Source: Sulfidibacter corallicola
Lineage (GTDB): Bacteria > Acidobacteriota > Holophagae > Acanthopleuribacterales > Acanthopleuribacteraceae
DNA length: 64,000 nt
Direction: 5' to 3'
Assembly: GCF_017498545.1 (NCBI RefSeq)
Contig: NZ_CP071793.1
Span: forward strand, 3,224,001 to 3,288,000
Shown: one piece after another, positions 34,845 through 44,288 of the stretch
How the letters are laid out: every line of letters starts with the position of its first letter
Numbering within the stretch: the stretch's first letter is position 1
Notes under the pieces: generated by a model
What the model was told of the DNA's origin: nothing
Database searches by the model: none
Seen by the model: only the letters and a program-made list of their open reading frames with translations
Position numbers and translations under genes: made by a program

Positions 34845-37800
34845 ATGAAGCGTTCGAGCTTCCCCTCCAGCCGGCTCATCCCGGGCTGCATCTGCATCAT
34901 GTTCCTGATTCTGACTCCCTGCGCCTGGGCCCAACAGGCCGGGATGGAAATCACCGTGTTGACCCATCCCGAAAAATCGGCCCAAGCAGGGATCGTCGTC
35001 GAAATCGTCAACGAACACATCGGATGGCAGCGATCGTTGTCCACCAACGACCTTGGCAAGGTCCGCCTCGACGGACTGTCCACTTCCGGATTCTATCGGG
35101 TCTCGGTACCCGGCGATGCGGCCTATCACCCCGTCGAAACCGATCCCCTGACCCTGCGCACCAATTTCGTCCACAGCGTCACGCTGCTGCGCATTCCCAT
35201 CCAGAGCCGGCACGAGGAACTCACGGTCACGCGTGGGTTCACCGCGGTCAACGGGATCAATGGCGAAATTTCCTCGACGCTGCGCGAAGAGGAAATCGAA
35301 CAGCTCCCGATCGAAGGCCGCGACATCACCCGCGCCCTCTACCGGCTGCCGAACGTGAGCCAGGCCACCGGCTTCTTTCCCGAGGCCCCCACCGTGAGCA
35401 TCAACGGCGCCAACTCCCTGTACACCAATTACATGATCGACGGCATGGACAACAACGAGAATTTCCTGGGCGGCCAGAAGTTCCCGATCCCCGTCGGCTT
35501 CGCCCGCAGCATCACGGTCCTCACCAACAACTACTCGGCGGAGTTCGGCCGCACAGGCAACGGGATCTTCAACATCACCAGCAAGAGCGGCGGCAATCAG
35601 GTGGAGGGCGAATTGTTCTACGGCAGCCGGCCGGGTCCTTCGCTGGACGCCGATTCGCCACATGCCCAGCGCGACCTCTCCGGTAACCAGGTGAAGGACG
35701 GGTTCCGCCGCGATCAGTTCGGTTTCGCCATCGGCGGCCCCATCGCCAGCGGGCGCACGTTTTACTTCGCGAACCTGGAACACACCCGCGACCGCAAGGA
35801 TAATTTGCTCACCTCACCCTCGCTGGGCGTGAACGACACGGTGCCCGGCGAGAACCAGTTCACCTACCTGAGCACCAAGATCGACCACCACTGGTCGCAG
35901 TCCTGGAGCTCCGCGTTTCGAACCAACGTGGGCCTGGTCGAGCTGGAACGCCAGGGCGGCGGGCTGGAGGGCGGCGTCACCTTCCCTTCGGCCGCCAATC
36001 GCCAGGATCGCAACGCGGCCCTGGTCGCGTTGAGCAACAGCTACGTGGGCGACGGTTTGACCTACGAAACCAACCTGCAATTCTCGCGCTTCCGCTGGGA
36101 CTACGCCGAGCCGTTGGACGGTCCGGGCCCGCAGATCACAGTGCTGGATCCACAGGGTTTGACCGCCGGCGTGCTGGGTCATCCGGGTTTCGTGTTCGAC
36201 AGCCTTGAAAAGACCTGGCAACTTCAGCAAAAGCTCACTTTCGCGCGCGGCGCACACCTGATTCGGGTGGGCTACGACCTGATAGGTGCCGATTTCGAGC
36301 TGGAGGGTGGCGGCAACGTCAACGGTAACTACCTGGTTCAACTGACCCAGAGCCAGCAGGACGCCTTGATCGCCAACCAGAACGGCGCGGCGCTGCGACC
36401 CGAGGACCTGCCCGCCGATGTGGCCGTGCTGGACTACGGGGTCGAACTTCAACCGGCCTCGTTCGGAAAACGCCAGCTATTGCACGGCTTTTACGTGGAA
36501 GACCAATTCGCCGTCAACAGCCGGCTGGACATCACCCTCGGCCTGCGTTACGACTACGACAACCTCACCAAAGGCGGCGGCACCAAGGCCGACGACGACA
36601 ACTTCGCACCGCGTTTCAGTTTCAACTACGCCTTGGACGAGCGCGCCGTCGTTCGCGGCGGGGCGGGCCTGTTCTACGAGAAGCTGCCCTACGCGATCTA
36701 CAGCGACGCACTCCAGCAGAACTCCACCTCGGAAGGCTTTCGCAATCAGCTCCAACAATTGATCGAGCTGGGTATCCTCCCCGCCGACACCGACCTGGAT
36801 CGCGTGACCTTCGATGGCAACCTGACCGTGAATCCCACCGACGTGACCTACCTGAACGGTCCCACACCGGCCGACAGCCAGGACTTGCGCGCCACGACGT
36901 TCAGCAACGAACGCCGCATCCTCAACCCCAACGGCTACGAGAACCCCCGTACCTTACAGCTCTCGCTGGGCTATCAGCGCCAACTTCGCGAGGACATGCT
37001 GTTCTACGTCGACTTGATGTACACGCGCTCGGAGAACCTGGTGCTGCTGCGCGACCTCAACGCGCCGGCACCCTACAGCATTTCACGCGAACAGGCGGAC
37101 ACCCTGAGCCCGGCGGAGTTGGCCGCGTTGGTACGCTCGCCCGAAGCGGCCGACGCCACCCGCCCGGTCGCACCGGTGACGGGTGGCGCCCGCAACATCG
37201 TGATCTCGGAAACCTCGGGTGAATCGCGCTACAAGGCCGCCAACCTGAACCTGATCAAGGATCGCGGCAACGATCGCTACGCCTACCGGATTTCCTACAC
37301 CCTCTCCGAGCTCCGCAACAACACCGAGGACATCAACTTCCGAGCGGAGGACAGCAACCTGTTCGACGACGAGTGGGGCCCCTCGATCAACGACCGCACC
37401 CACGTGATCAATCTGATGGGCTCCTACCAACCTCTGCCCGCGCTGACCCTGAGCCTGGCCGGGCTGATCCAGAGCGGTCAACCGATCAACCGCATCCCCG
37501 ATGCCTCGATTTACGGTACCACCGACCTGAATGGCGACGGACGCTCCTTCGGCGACGCCTATGTGGGCAACAGTGACCGCTATCCGGGCGAATCCCGCAA
37601 CAGCGATCGCCTGCCCTGGTCGCGCACCTTCGACCTGGGGATCCGCTACGATCTGGGCGTGGCCAACCACCGTCTGGAGCTGCGGGCCGACGTGTTCAAC
37701 CTGTTGAACGCCACCAACTTGAGCGGATACGCCAACAACGCCACGCAGAGCAACCAGATTCAGGCGGGTCCCATTGGAACCCCGTTGGTGCGCCGCAATG

Positions 37801-37847
37801 CAGCGCCTCCCCGCCAGTTTCAATTCAGCCTGCGTTATTTGTTTTAA
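34845..37847 (+). CDS. Oar-type TonB-dependent outer-membrane receptor
   Basis: This 1000-residue protein has GGAGG before the ATG at 34845 and a signal peptide ending CAWAQQ. Residues about 30-115 form a carboxypeptidase-regulatory-like domain. A plug domain follows (LREEEIEQLPIEGRDITRAL, then NGANSLYTNYMIDGMDNNEN and SAEFGRTGNGIFNITSKSGG), typical of the Oar family common in Acidobacteriota. The rest is beta-barrel, ending RQFQFSLRYLF with terminal Phe. It would use TonB/ExbBD energy to take up a large or scarce ligand. The YnjB-like binding protein and permease genes follow on the same strand 134 bases later, so the receptor may supply their substrate to the periplasm. Confidence 0.92.
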   Translation: MKRSSFPSSRLIPGCICIMFLILTPCAWAQQAGMEITVLTHPEKSAQAGIVVEIVNEHIGWQRSLSTNDLGKVRLDGLSTSGFYRVSVPGDAAYHPVETDPLTLRTNFVHSVTLLRIPIQSRHEELTVTRGFTAVNGINGEISSTLREEEIEQLPIEGRDITRALYRLPNVSQATGFFPEAPTVSINGANSLYTNYMIDGMDNNENFLGGQKFPIPVGFARSITVLTNNYSAEFGRTGNGIFNITSKSGGNQVEGELFYGSRPGPSLDADSPHAQRDLSGNQVKDGFRRDQFGFAIGGPIASGRTFYFANLEHTRDRKDNLLTSPSLGVNDTVPGENQFTYLSTKIDHHWSQSWSSAFRTNVGLVELERQGGGLEGGVTFPSAANRQDRNAALVALSNSYVGDGLTYETNLQFSRFRWDYAEPLDGPGPQITVLDPQGLTAGVLGHPGFVFDSLEKTWQLQQKLTFARGAHLIRVGYDLIGADFELEGGGNVNGNYLVQLTQSQQDALIANQNGAALRPEDLPADVAVLDYGVELQPASFGKRQLLHGFYVEDQFAVNSRLDITLGLRYDYDNLTKGGGTKADDDNFAPRFSFNYALDERAVVRGGAGLFYEKLPYAIYSDALQQNSTSEGFRNQLQQLIELGILPADTDLDRVTFDGNLTVNPTDVTYLNGPTPADSQDLRATTFSNERRILNPNGYENPRTLQLSLGYQRQLREDMLFYVDLMYTRSENLVLLRDLNAPAPYSISREQADTLSPAELAALVRSPEAADATRPVAPVTGGARNIVISETSGESRYKAANLNLIKDRGNDRYAYRISYTLSELRNNTEDINFRAEDSNLFDDEWGPSINDRTHVINLMGSYQPLPALTLSLAGLIQSGQPINRIPDASIYGTTDLNGDGRSFGDAYVGNSDRYPGESRNSDRLPWSRTFDLGIRYDLGVANHRLELRADVFNLLNATNLSGYANNATQSNQIQAGPIGTPLVRRNAAPPRQFQFSLRYLF

Positions 37848-37981
37848 GTGATTTGCTTTAATATGAATGAATTCTGACGATTGAAAGGGCTGCGTGACAC
37901 GGACCAGTCCCCTGCCCGGCTCCGTTCTCGCGGAGCTGCGGGACGGGCCTGCGCGCTGCGGCCCTGGTACGAGGTTTGTGG

Positions 37982-39226
37982 ATGAGTTCTTTTCTCTCGA
38001 GGCCTTTCGGCCGCGTGGTTCCGGCCCTCCTGGCGGGAACGCTGTTGTGGCTCGCGATGGCCTGTGGCCGCCAAGAAGCCCCCGCTCCGGATCCGATCAC
38101 GATGGAATGGTCGGCGATCGAAACCGCCGCGCGCGGTCAGGCGGTGACCATGGCCATGTGGATGGGCGACCCGTACATCAACAGCTACATGCGGGATTAC
38201 GTGGCCGTGGAGCTGGAAAAGCGGTACGGGGTGCGCCTCAACATCGTCGGCGCTCAGGGCGGCCAAATCGTTTCGGCGATCATGACCGAAAAAGAGGCGG
38301 GCACGGCCACGGGCGCCTACGACCTGGTTTGGATCAACGGCGAAACCTTCTACCAGCTTCGCCAGATCGAAGGTCTCTACGGACCCTTCACCGAGAAACT
38401 GCCCAACGCGGCCTACATCGATTTCGACAACCCCTTCATCGGCATCGATTTCCAGCAGCCGATCGACGGCTACGAATGCCCCTGGGGCAACGTGCAAATG
38501 GCCCTGATCTACAACAGCGAACGGGTGGCCGAGCCTCCACGTACGCGCGCAGCCCTGGCCGAATGGGTGGCCGCCCATCCGGGACGGTTCACCTTCGACA
38601 GCTCCTTCACCGGGATGACCCTGCTGAAGTCCTGGATGATCGATCTGGCCGGGGGCCCGGAGCATCTCGCCGGCCCCTTCAGCGAGGAACGGTACCGCGA
38701 ACATTCGGCCAAATTGTGGGCCTTCGTCAACGAGATCAAGCCCAACTTCTGGCGCGAAGGCCGCAGCTTCCCCTCCTCCGTGGCCCAGATGCACCAAATG
38801 TTCGCCAACGGCGAGCTGGACTTCACGATGAGCAACAACGACGGCGAAGTGGACAACAAGGTCCTCCAGGGCCTGTTTCCCGAAACGGCGCGGGCCTTCG
38901 TCTTCGAAGGCGGCACCATTCAGAATTCCCACTACCTGGGCATCGTGGCCAACGCACCGAACAAGGCTGGCGCCCTGACGGTCATCAACTTCATGATCTC
39001 TCCGGAAGCCCAGCTCGAGAAACAGGATCCGGCGATCTGGGGCGACGGCACCGTCCTGGCCCTCGACCGACTGCCACAGCCCTGGCCGGAACGGTTCCTC
39101 AGCCTGCCGAATCGCCGCTTCGCGCCGCCGCGTGCGGAGATTCAGGACAAGGCGCTGATGGAGCTCGCCCCCGAGTACATGATCCGCCTCTACGACGATT
39201 TCCGCCGTGAAGTCCTGGGTGAGTGA
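37982..39226 (+). CDS. ynjB: YnjB-type ABC transporter solute-binding lipoprotein
   Basis: This 414-residue lipoprotein has the signal segment VVPALLAGTLLWLAMAC, with C28 as the lipidation site. The mature part matches YnjB of the uncharacterised YnjBCD transporter: AARGQAVTMAMWMGDPYINS, YDLVWINGETFYQLR, ECPWGNVQMALIYN, NFWREGRSFPSS and AIWGDGTVLALDRLP are in order. I prefer the ATG at 37982 (GAGG upstream) over a TTG six bases before. YnjB belongs to the thiamine/iron/polyamine-binding superfamily, and its ligand is unknown. The permease gene overlaps its end by 20 bases. Confidence 0.88.
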   Translation: MSSFLSRPFGRVVPALLAGTLLWLAMACGRQEAPAPDPITMEWSAIETAARGQAVTMAMWMGDPYINSYMRDYVAVELEKRYGVRLNIVGAQGGQIVSAIMTEKEAGTATGAYDLVWINGETFYQLRQIEGLYGPFTEKLPNAAYIDFDNPFIGIDFQQPIDGYECPWGNVQMALIYNSERVAEPPRTRAALAEWVAAHPGRFTFDSSFTGMTLLKSWMIDLAGGPEHLAGPFSEERYREHSAKLWAFVNEIKPNFWREGRSFPSSVAQMHQMFANGELDFTMSNNDGEVDNKVLQGLFPETARAFVFEGGTIQNSHYLGIVANAPNKAGALTVINFMISPEAQLEKQDPAIWGDGTVLALDRLPQPWPERFLSLPNRRFAPPRAEIQDKALMELAPEYMIRLYDDFRREVLGE

Positions 39227-40085
39227 ACGGCTGCGTCATCGCGGTTGGGAGGCGTCGGCCTTTGCGATCTACCTGGTCGTGGGCGTTCTGCCGATCGCGG
39301 CCGGGTTGATCTACGCGCTGGCCTACTCGGTCGGCCTGGCGGGCTTGCTGGGCAAGGGCTTCACCCTCGCCCACTGGACCAGCCTGGCGGGTCAGGCCGA
39401 AGTCTGGCTCTCGCTTCTGACGAGCGCCCTGATCGCCGCCGCCACGATGTTCCTCACCCTTCTGGCCGGCGCCTGCTTCGCCCTGGGTCTGCGCACCCGG
39501 TTGCGCCAGGGTGTCGTGGCCTACGTGGTTTATTTTCCCCTGGCCCTGCCCGCCACCGTCGCCGCGTTCTTCGTTTTTCAGGCGCTGTCCGATGCCGGCC
39601 TTCTCGCTCGCGTTTTCCACGCTTTGGGGTTCATTCGACGACCGGGCGAATTCCCCGCCATGATCCACGATTCCTGGAGCCTGGGCGTGATCGCGGCCTT
39701 TCTCATCCTGAGCGTCCCTTATTTCACCCTTTTCTTTTCCCAAGTCTACCGCACCGAGCACTTGGAAGAGCTGTGCCGCCTGACCCTCACGTTGGGCGGC
39801 AAGCGCCGCGACTGCCTGCGCCGGGTTATCGGGCCCATTTTTTGGCGGCGGGGCCGCAGCCACATCGTGCTCTGGTTCATCGCGATGTTCGGCGGTTACG
39901 AGATCCCGCTGTTGTTGGGCCGTCAAACCCCACAGATGATTTCGGTTTTGACCATGCGCAAATACCAGATGTTCGACCTCGCCAGCAAACCGCAGGCATT
40001 CATCGCGGCATTGCTGTACTTCGCCATCGTAAGCCTGTTGATGCTTTGGGCCTTTCGCGATGAACGGCTGGATCGCGATGTTTGA
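39207..40085 (+). CDS. ABC transporter permease 1 (N-half of a YnjC-type permease)
   Basis: This 292-residue integral membrane protein has about six hydrophobic helices. The cytoplasmic EAA-like loop EELCRLTLTLGGKRRDCLRR contacts the ATPase. The GTG at 39207 lies inside the binding-protein gene; another GTG 12 bases later is possible. E. coli YnjC is one long protein with two permease halves, whereas here they are separate genes. The next permease gene starts 26 bases before this one ends, so the three genes form a tightly coupled operon. The matching ATPase lies 4 kb away in the other side of the island. Confidence 0.87.
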   Translation: MKSWVSERLRHRGWEASAFAIYLVVGVLPIAAGLIYALAYSVGLAGLLGKGFTLAHWTSLAGQAEVWLSLLTSALIAAATMFLTLLAGACFALGLRTRLRQGVVAYVVYFPLALPATVAAFFVFQALSDAGLLARVFHALGFIRRPGEFPAMIHDSWSLGVIAAFLILSVPYFTLFFSQVYRTEHLEELCRLTLTLGGKRRDCLRRVIGPIFWRRGRSHIVLWFIAMFGGYEIPLLLGRQTPQMISVLTMRKYQMFDLASKPQAFIAALLYFAIVSLLMLWAFRDERLDRDV

Positions 40086-40869
40086 GGCGCGCGGTGTTCG
40101 TGGCGCCCTGCTCGGCGCGTCACTGGTCGCCTTCTGTGCGGCGCCGTTCGTGCTCATGCCGTTGTTGTCCCTGGCCGGAGACTGGTCTTTCCCGGACCTG
40201 GCTCCGGGCACGCTGAGCCCCCGCGCCTGGCTCGATTTCCTGGGCGGCAACAACCCGGTCGGCCGCGTCTTGCTGCGCTCCAGCCTGATTTCGTTGGTGG
40301 TCGCCGCCTCCTGCACGCCCATCGGGTTTCTGGCCGCGCGTTTCGTGGCCTACGATCGCGGCCGCAAACGGTGGTTGCTGTTGGCCTACGCGCCCTACGC
40401 CTTTTCCCCGGTCATCCTGGGAACCTGTCTGCTGTTCCTGTACCTGCGCCTGAACCTGGCCGGCACCCTGACCGGCGTGATCCTGGCTCAGTCGATGTTC
40501 GCACTGGCCTTTGCGATCGTGTTTTTCGTGCCCTTCTGGAACCGCCGAGTCCTGGCGATGGAGGAACTGGTCTACACCCTGGGCGGCACGCGGTTGCAGG
40601 CCTTCACCCGCGTCCTGTTGCCGCTTTCGCGGGAGTTGCTGTTGATCTGCTTCTTCCAGTGCTTTCTGATTTCCTGGACCCAATACGGCCTGACGCTTCT
40701 GATCGGTGCGGGCAAGGTCCAGACCCTGCCGTTGATGGTATTCGAGTACGTCAACGAAGCCAATCCGTACTACGCGGCCCTGGCCTCGAGCCTGCTGATC
40801 CTGCCACCCGCGTTGTTCATCGTCTTCAACCGTCGCCTGGTTTTCACCCGCGAGCGCCCGGCCGGCTGA
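40060..40869 (+). CDS. ABC transporter permease 2 (C-half of a YnjC-type permease)
   Basis: This 269-residue membrane protein has about six helices and the EAA-type loop AMEELVYTLGGTRLQAFTRV LLPLSREL. It overlaps the first permease gene. Either ATG (40060 or 40078) may serve. With permease 1 it would form the heteromeric channel of the importer. The ATPase gene does not follow: after the stop codon an array of 148-bp repeats begins within about 50 bases, and the ATPase is found at 44289 beyond a minus-strand radical SAM operon. That suggests the transporter operon was split by insertion. Confidence 0.87.
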   Translation: MNGWIAMFEARGVRGALLGASLVAFCAAPFVLMPLLSLAGDWSFPDLAPGTLSPRAWLDFLGGNNPVGRVLLRSSLISLVVAASCTPIGFLAARFVAYDRGRKRWLLLAYAPYAFSPVILGTCLLFLYLRLNLAGTLTGVILAQSMFALAFAIVFFVPFWNRRVLAMEELVYTLGGTRLQAFTRVLLPLSRELLLICFFQCFLISWTQYGLTLLIGAGKVQTLPLMVFEYVNEANPYYAALASSLLILPPALFIVFNRRLVFTRERPAG

Positions 40870-40920
40870 GCGACGGGAAGCGCGCCATCGGGCGGGAGTG
40901 CCCGCATTTCCAGAGGTGAA

Positions 40921-41600
40921 TCAGGCCTGTAGGTTGGCCTGCCAGGCCGACGCTTCGAAGTAACCCAAGCAACAGCAATCAATTGCACCAAAGAGCGAAG
41001 CCGATCATTCTCCTCACGCCCCCAATCGGAAACCGTAAAGTCCAAGGTCCCCGCATCGTGAGAGGGGCGTCGCGCCTGTAGGTTGAGCCGGGCCGCGCAG
41101 GCAGCTTGCTCAACCAATCGAAGTTACCCATCTCTACCATTCTAATGGGCTTATGAGCGAAGCACGGATCTCGGAAGTATCTTTTTCGACGAAGTACCAA
41201 TCTGTAGAGTTCCCACATGTGGAGAGGGGCGATATGGCGGTAGGTGCCGGGCCCGCCCAGGGTCCGGGCCGACAGAATTAACGCCTCTCAAAACATACGG
41301 GCTCTCCGCAGGTTGAAACTTCAATAGGGAGGATGCTGCCAGGGTAGGTGCTTCGTTCTTGAAGTGTATGGTTTAATGCCAATTGCGTTGCTTCGATTGG
41401 TGGAGCAAGCTGCTCCACCTACAGGCCTGACGCCTCTCTCAGCTTGCGGGCACCGCCAACTTGGGTGCCTCGATGAACGCGTGGCTGCCAACGCAAGACG
41501 CTTCGCTCCTCGGCGTAACCCACTTCCGTTGCATATGTTGCTTCGATGTGTCGGCCCAGCGGGCCAACCTCCAAACCTGACGGCTCTCTCGCCATGCGGG
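40921..41600. repeat. Left array of the 148-149 bp hairpin repeat (three forward, two inverted units)
   Basis: Each unit carries a hairpin core starting GTAGGT and ending ACC(TAC). Forward cores begin at 40929, 41078 and 41240; inverted cores end near 41422 and 41571. Spacing is 149, 162 and 149 bases. Between cores the units share AGCGAAGC and a joint CCCGCAT..GAGAGGGGCG. The array fills the convergent junction between permease 2 (plus) and an amidotransferase-fold gene (minus). It has no coding content. Confidence 0.85.
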
Positions 41601-41631
41601 AACTGCCCACCAGAGCGCTTCGAAGGGAAGT

Positions 41632-42252
41632 TCAGCGTGCGGGGCTGGGGGCTTCGACGCAGGACAACACCCACTCCGTGAAGGCCGTCATGTAGTGGTC
41701 CAGGTGACGGATCTGGTCGACGCCGTACTCGACGATCGGATCCTTGGTACTCGCGAACAAGGTGCCGCCGAAGGCCGAGGTCTGCCAGGTGATCGCCTCG
41801 CCGGAAGCCGTCCGCTGAATGACCCAGGCATCGTCAGGCACGGCCGTGTAGACCCCGTGGTGGTGCCAAGCCCCGTGCCGCGACGCCAGCCCACCGTAGA
41901 GCGGATGGCTGCGGTCGGTGGCGGCGATCGGCGGGCGCGTCGGGTCCGTCTTCCACCAATAATTGTCGATGGGTCGATCTTCCCATGTCGCCGGCAACAG
42001 ATCCCCGGGGTTGTCGCCGAACACGGCCAGCACCCGACCATCGGTCAACCAGTCGAAAATCAGGTGGCGGCAGGCGGAAAGCGCTTGCCGATTCGATTGG
42101 AACGGCACCACCAACACCTCGAACGGGGCCAGGCGTTCGGCCGTAAGCCCATGGGTATACACCAGCTCGTAATTGTCTCGGTAGGGCTCGGTCTCAGCGA
42201 ACCGGTGTTGGCTCCAAACGCCATTGAACATCAAGCCGATCGGTTTCTGCAT
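41632..42252 (-). CDS. Glutamine-amidotransferase-fold protein, paralogue A
   Basis: This 206-residue protein has a flavodoxin-like alpha/beta fold of the class I glutamine amidotransferase/ThuA type: LAPFEVLVVPFQSNRQALSA, then LIFDWLTDGRVLAVFGDNPG. No Cys sits at the nucleophile elbow and the Cys-His-Glu triad is not visible, so it is probably not an amidotransferase. His-rich ASRHGAWHHHGVY could bind metal. It resembles the upstream paralogue B in layout (the PFEVLVVP and PYDLLVVP segments align). It is the last gene of a minus-strand unit with paralogue B and a radical SAM gene, with 51 bases between A and B. Confidence 0.7.
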   Translation of the reverse strand: MQKPIGLMFNGVWSQHRFAETEPYRDNYELVYTHGLTAERLAPFEVLVVPFQSNRQALSACRHLIFDWLTDGRVLAVFGDNPGDLLPATWEDRPIDNYWWKTDPTRPPIAATDRSHPLYGGLASRHGAWHHHGVYTAVPDDAWVIQRTASGEAITWQTSAFGGTLFASTKDPIVEYGVDQIRHLDHYMTAFTEWVLSCVEAPSPAR

Positions 42253-42303
42253 GGACCCACTCCTCTTTCGCAGGGATTCAATTCACGGTTGCGGATGATC
42301 TCT

Positions 42304-42930
42304 TCATGCCGGGACCCGACTGCGTGCAAGCAGCCTCAAGGCGTTTTCGTAAAGTGCGGTCAAGCCGTTGGCGCCGCCGTATTCCCGGTAATGACCCAGC
42401 GGCCCGCTTGCGGTGAGAAACAGCGTTCCCTGCGTAGAGCGATCGTCCCAGACCACGACCGCCCGATTCCAGGTATCGCGCAACACGACCTGCGCCGAGG
42501 GCGCCGGATCGATGTACCCGCAGGCCCACCAACCGCTGATGCCGTTCATGAAGATCAAATCGTCGAGATTCACATCGTCCATCAAGCCTTCCGGGGCATG
42601 ATCCACGAGGTACCGCACCTCGCGCGTCGGCTTCTGGGTGTCGCAAATCCAGGTATGGCCCGGTACCCAATCGGTGAACCAGCCATCGAAACAGAACAGG
42701 GCCCCGCCCCGCTCGAGAAAACCGCGAACGGCATCGCGAATGGCGAACATGGCCACGTGATCGGACCCGTTGGGCACGACCAACAGGTCGTAAGGGTCGA
42801 GATCGGGACGGAAATCCGCGCCCACGGGCAGCGCCGTGTATTCGATATAGGATTGATTGGGGAAGGCATCCGCCAATCCATGAATGCCGTTGTCGATATA
42901 AGCCGCACGAAGTGGTGGGGTTGTCGTCAT
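42304..42930 (-). CDS. Glutamine-amidotransferase-fold protein, paralogue B
   Basis: This 208-residue protein has the same fold as paralogue A: LDPYDLLVVPNGSDHVAMFA, then VRGFLERGGALFCFDGWFTD. A Cys lies in the strand ALFCFDG, but the surrounding sequence is not the standard GxCxG elbow. The second half has aromatic-rich GISGWWACGYIDP and TLFLTASGPLGHYREYGG. The two paralogues sit side by side downstream of the radical SAM gene, which suggests they act together, perhaps as a heterodimer that binds a product or substrate. Function unknown; ThuA-like sugar metabolism is one possibility. The start is taken at 42930. Confidence 0.7.
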   Translation of the reverse strand: MTTTPPLRAAYIDNGIHGLADAFPNQSYIEYTALPVGADFRPDLDPYDLLVVPNGSDHVAMFAIRDAVRGFLERGGALFCFDGWFTDWVPGHTWICDTQKPTREVRYLVDHAPEGLMDDVNLDDLIFMNGISGWWACGYIDPAPSAQVVLRDTWNRAVVVWDDRSTQGTLFLTASGPLGHYREYGGANGLTALYENALRLLARSRVPA

Positions 42931-42994
42931 GGAACACTCCTGGTCCGAGCGAAAATTCGAGAAAACGCGAGATCGGAATCGGTACGGGAGGGAG

Positions 42995-43966
42995 TCAAAC
43001 CTCTATCGGGCCCTGAACGGAAGAGGCATCATTGTGGTGCTGCGAAAAAAATTCGTCGCACCACAGGCAGACGTTTTGAAGTGCCTCGGCGCGGCGTCGC
43101 CCGAACGACGCGTCCAAGCCGAGAGCAGCGCCCATGGCGTAGGGGTTGCCGCGGTTCAACGCCCGCCAGACGGGCGAAGCGGCCGCCTGGGCCAGCACGT
43201 CGGCGACCCGTTCGGTGCGCGCATCGCCAAGCGGGCGATGGGTGCCGGGGCAACAGGGATTGATGCGCCAAAGTTGAATCGAAATCTCTTGCGGCAGCTC
43301 GGTGCCGCCGAGGAACCCGCGCGCGCCGGACAGGATGGCGCAGAAGTTGTGCCCGCCGTCGCGTTTCCAAATGTCTTTTTCCAGAGCGCGACCCCGGGCC
43401 CAGTTGCCACCCAGCCACATGTCTTCGGTGGCACCCCAGAACCCGAAGCTGGCTTCCGATTTCAAGTAGTTGTCCTTGTCGATGAGCGGGTCCTGCTCGT
43501 CGCCGCGCATGCCGCGCGAACGAAACAGGTCCTCGAGTTCCTGGCGGCGATGGCCCTGGTGCTTGTGGTAGCGATCGATGGAGGCGATGTCGATGCGCGA
43601 CACACCCAATTCGAGAATGCGGTCCAGGCGTTCCGGTGTCAGCAGATCGCCGTTGGTTTGAAGCATCACCTGGGTGGCCTGGCCATAGCGCTTCCGAAGC
43701 GCTTCCAGGATCGCATACAACTTCTTGCGATCGGCCAGCGGCTCGCCGCCGGAGAGGATGATGCGGTCGCAACGAGCCGGGAGGTGATCCACGATGGCCA
43801 GGCACTCTTCCAGGCTGATCACCGCGCCGCGTGGTCCGGACAGGTTGTAGCAGTGATCACACTCGTCGTTACAACGCTGGGTGAAGACCCAGTAGACGGA
43901 TTCGCAATGCTCGAAGTCGGTGTTGATGACGGGCTCGACGGCTTCGGCCGCGTGGGGCGCAGTCAT
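42995..43966 (-). CDS. Radical SAM/SPASM-type protein
   Basis: This 323-residue protein has the [4Fe-4S] cluster motif CNDECDHC (C32, C36, C39) right after VYWVFTQR, then LSGGEPLAD for SAM binding and MLQTNGDLLT. The C-terminal part (about 190-310) has extra Cys pairs, NPCCPGTH and NVCLWCDEF, in a layout like a SPASM/twitch auxiliary cluster. SPASM enzymes commonly modify peptides, cofactors or proteins. No small precursor peptide gene is seen beside it. The ATG at 43964-43966 has GAGG upstream. It is divergent from the ABC ATPase, and TAGAAT on the minus strand at 44101-44096 may be its -10 box. It heads the unit with the two amidotransferase-fold genes. Confidence 0.86.
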   Translation of the reverse strand: MTAPHAAEAVEPVINTDFEHCESVYWVFTQRCNDECDHCYNLSGPRGAVISLEECLAIVDHLPARCDRIILSGGEPLADRKKLYAILEALRKRYGQATQVMLQTNGDLLTPERLDRILELGVSRIDIASIDRYHKHQGHRRQELEDLFRSRGMRGDEQDPLIDKDNYLKSEASFGFWGATEDMWLGGNWARGRALEKDIWKRDGGHNFCAILSGARGFLGGTELPQEISIQLWRINPCCPGTHRPLGDARTERVADVLAQAAASPVWRALNRGNPYAMGAALGLDASFGRRRAEALQNVCLWCDEFFSQHHNDASSVQGPIEV

Positions 43967-44288
43967 GATTCGGAAGCCTCCAAAAAAGTGCTGGGGGATC
44001 GGCGGTGATGCCGTGGTGGCCCATGGAGGGCGAAGATCGACCGATCGCATCATCCACCTCGACACCCATGAAAACCACGTCGGATACGTGCCTCCATTCT
44101 ACAACAGGCGTCGCGCTCCGGTTCTTCCGAGGCGATCGCCATCGGGGAGGCCGGGTGGAATCGACCGAAGTCGACGGGAGTGTGATAGGGTGAGGATCCA
44201 ATCCGGGTGCTCGCGTCGGATTTACCGTGGAATGACCGAGCCCGAATCGTCGTTGATATCGCGCAGCCCAAACTCGTTCGGAGGACGC
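43967..44288. other. Divergent promoter region between radical SAM and ABC ATPase genes
   Basis: About 320 bases. A minus-strand TAGAAT (44101-44096) is a weak -10 candidate for the radical SAM gene. GGAGG at 44280-44284 is the ribosome site of the ATPase gene. I searched it for a short peptide gene with a leader and ribosome site and found none convincing. Confidence 0.35.

Noticed and set aside
43967..44288. RiPP precursor peptide gene beside the radical SAM gene
   Set aside because: Short frames in the gap lack a ribosome site, a leader-like sequence or a conserved core, so no precursor can be claimed.
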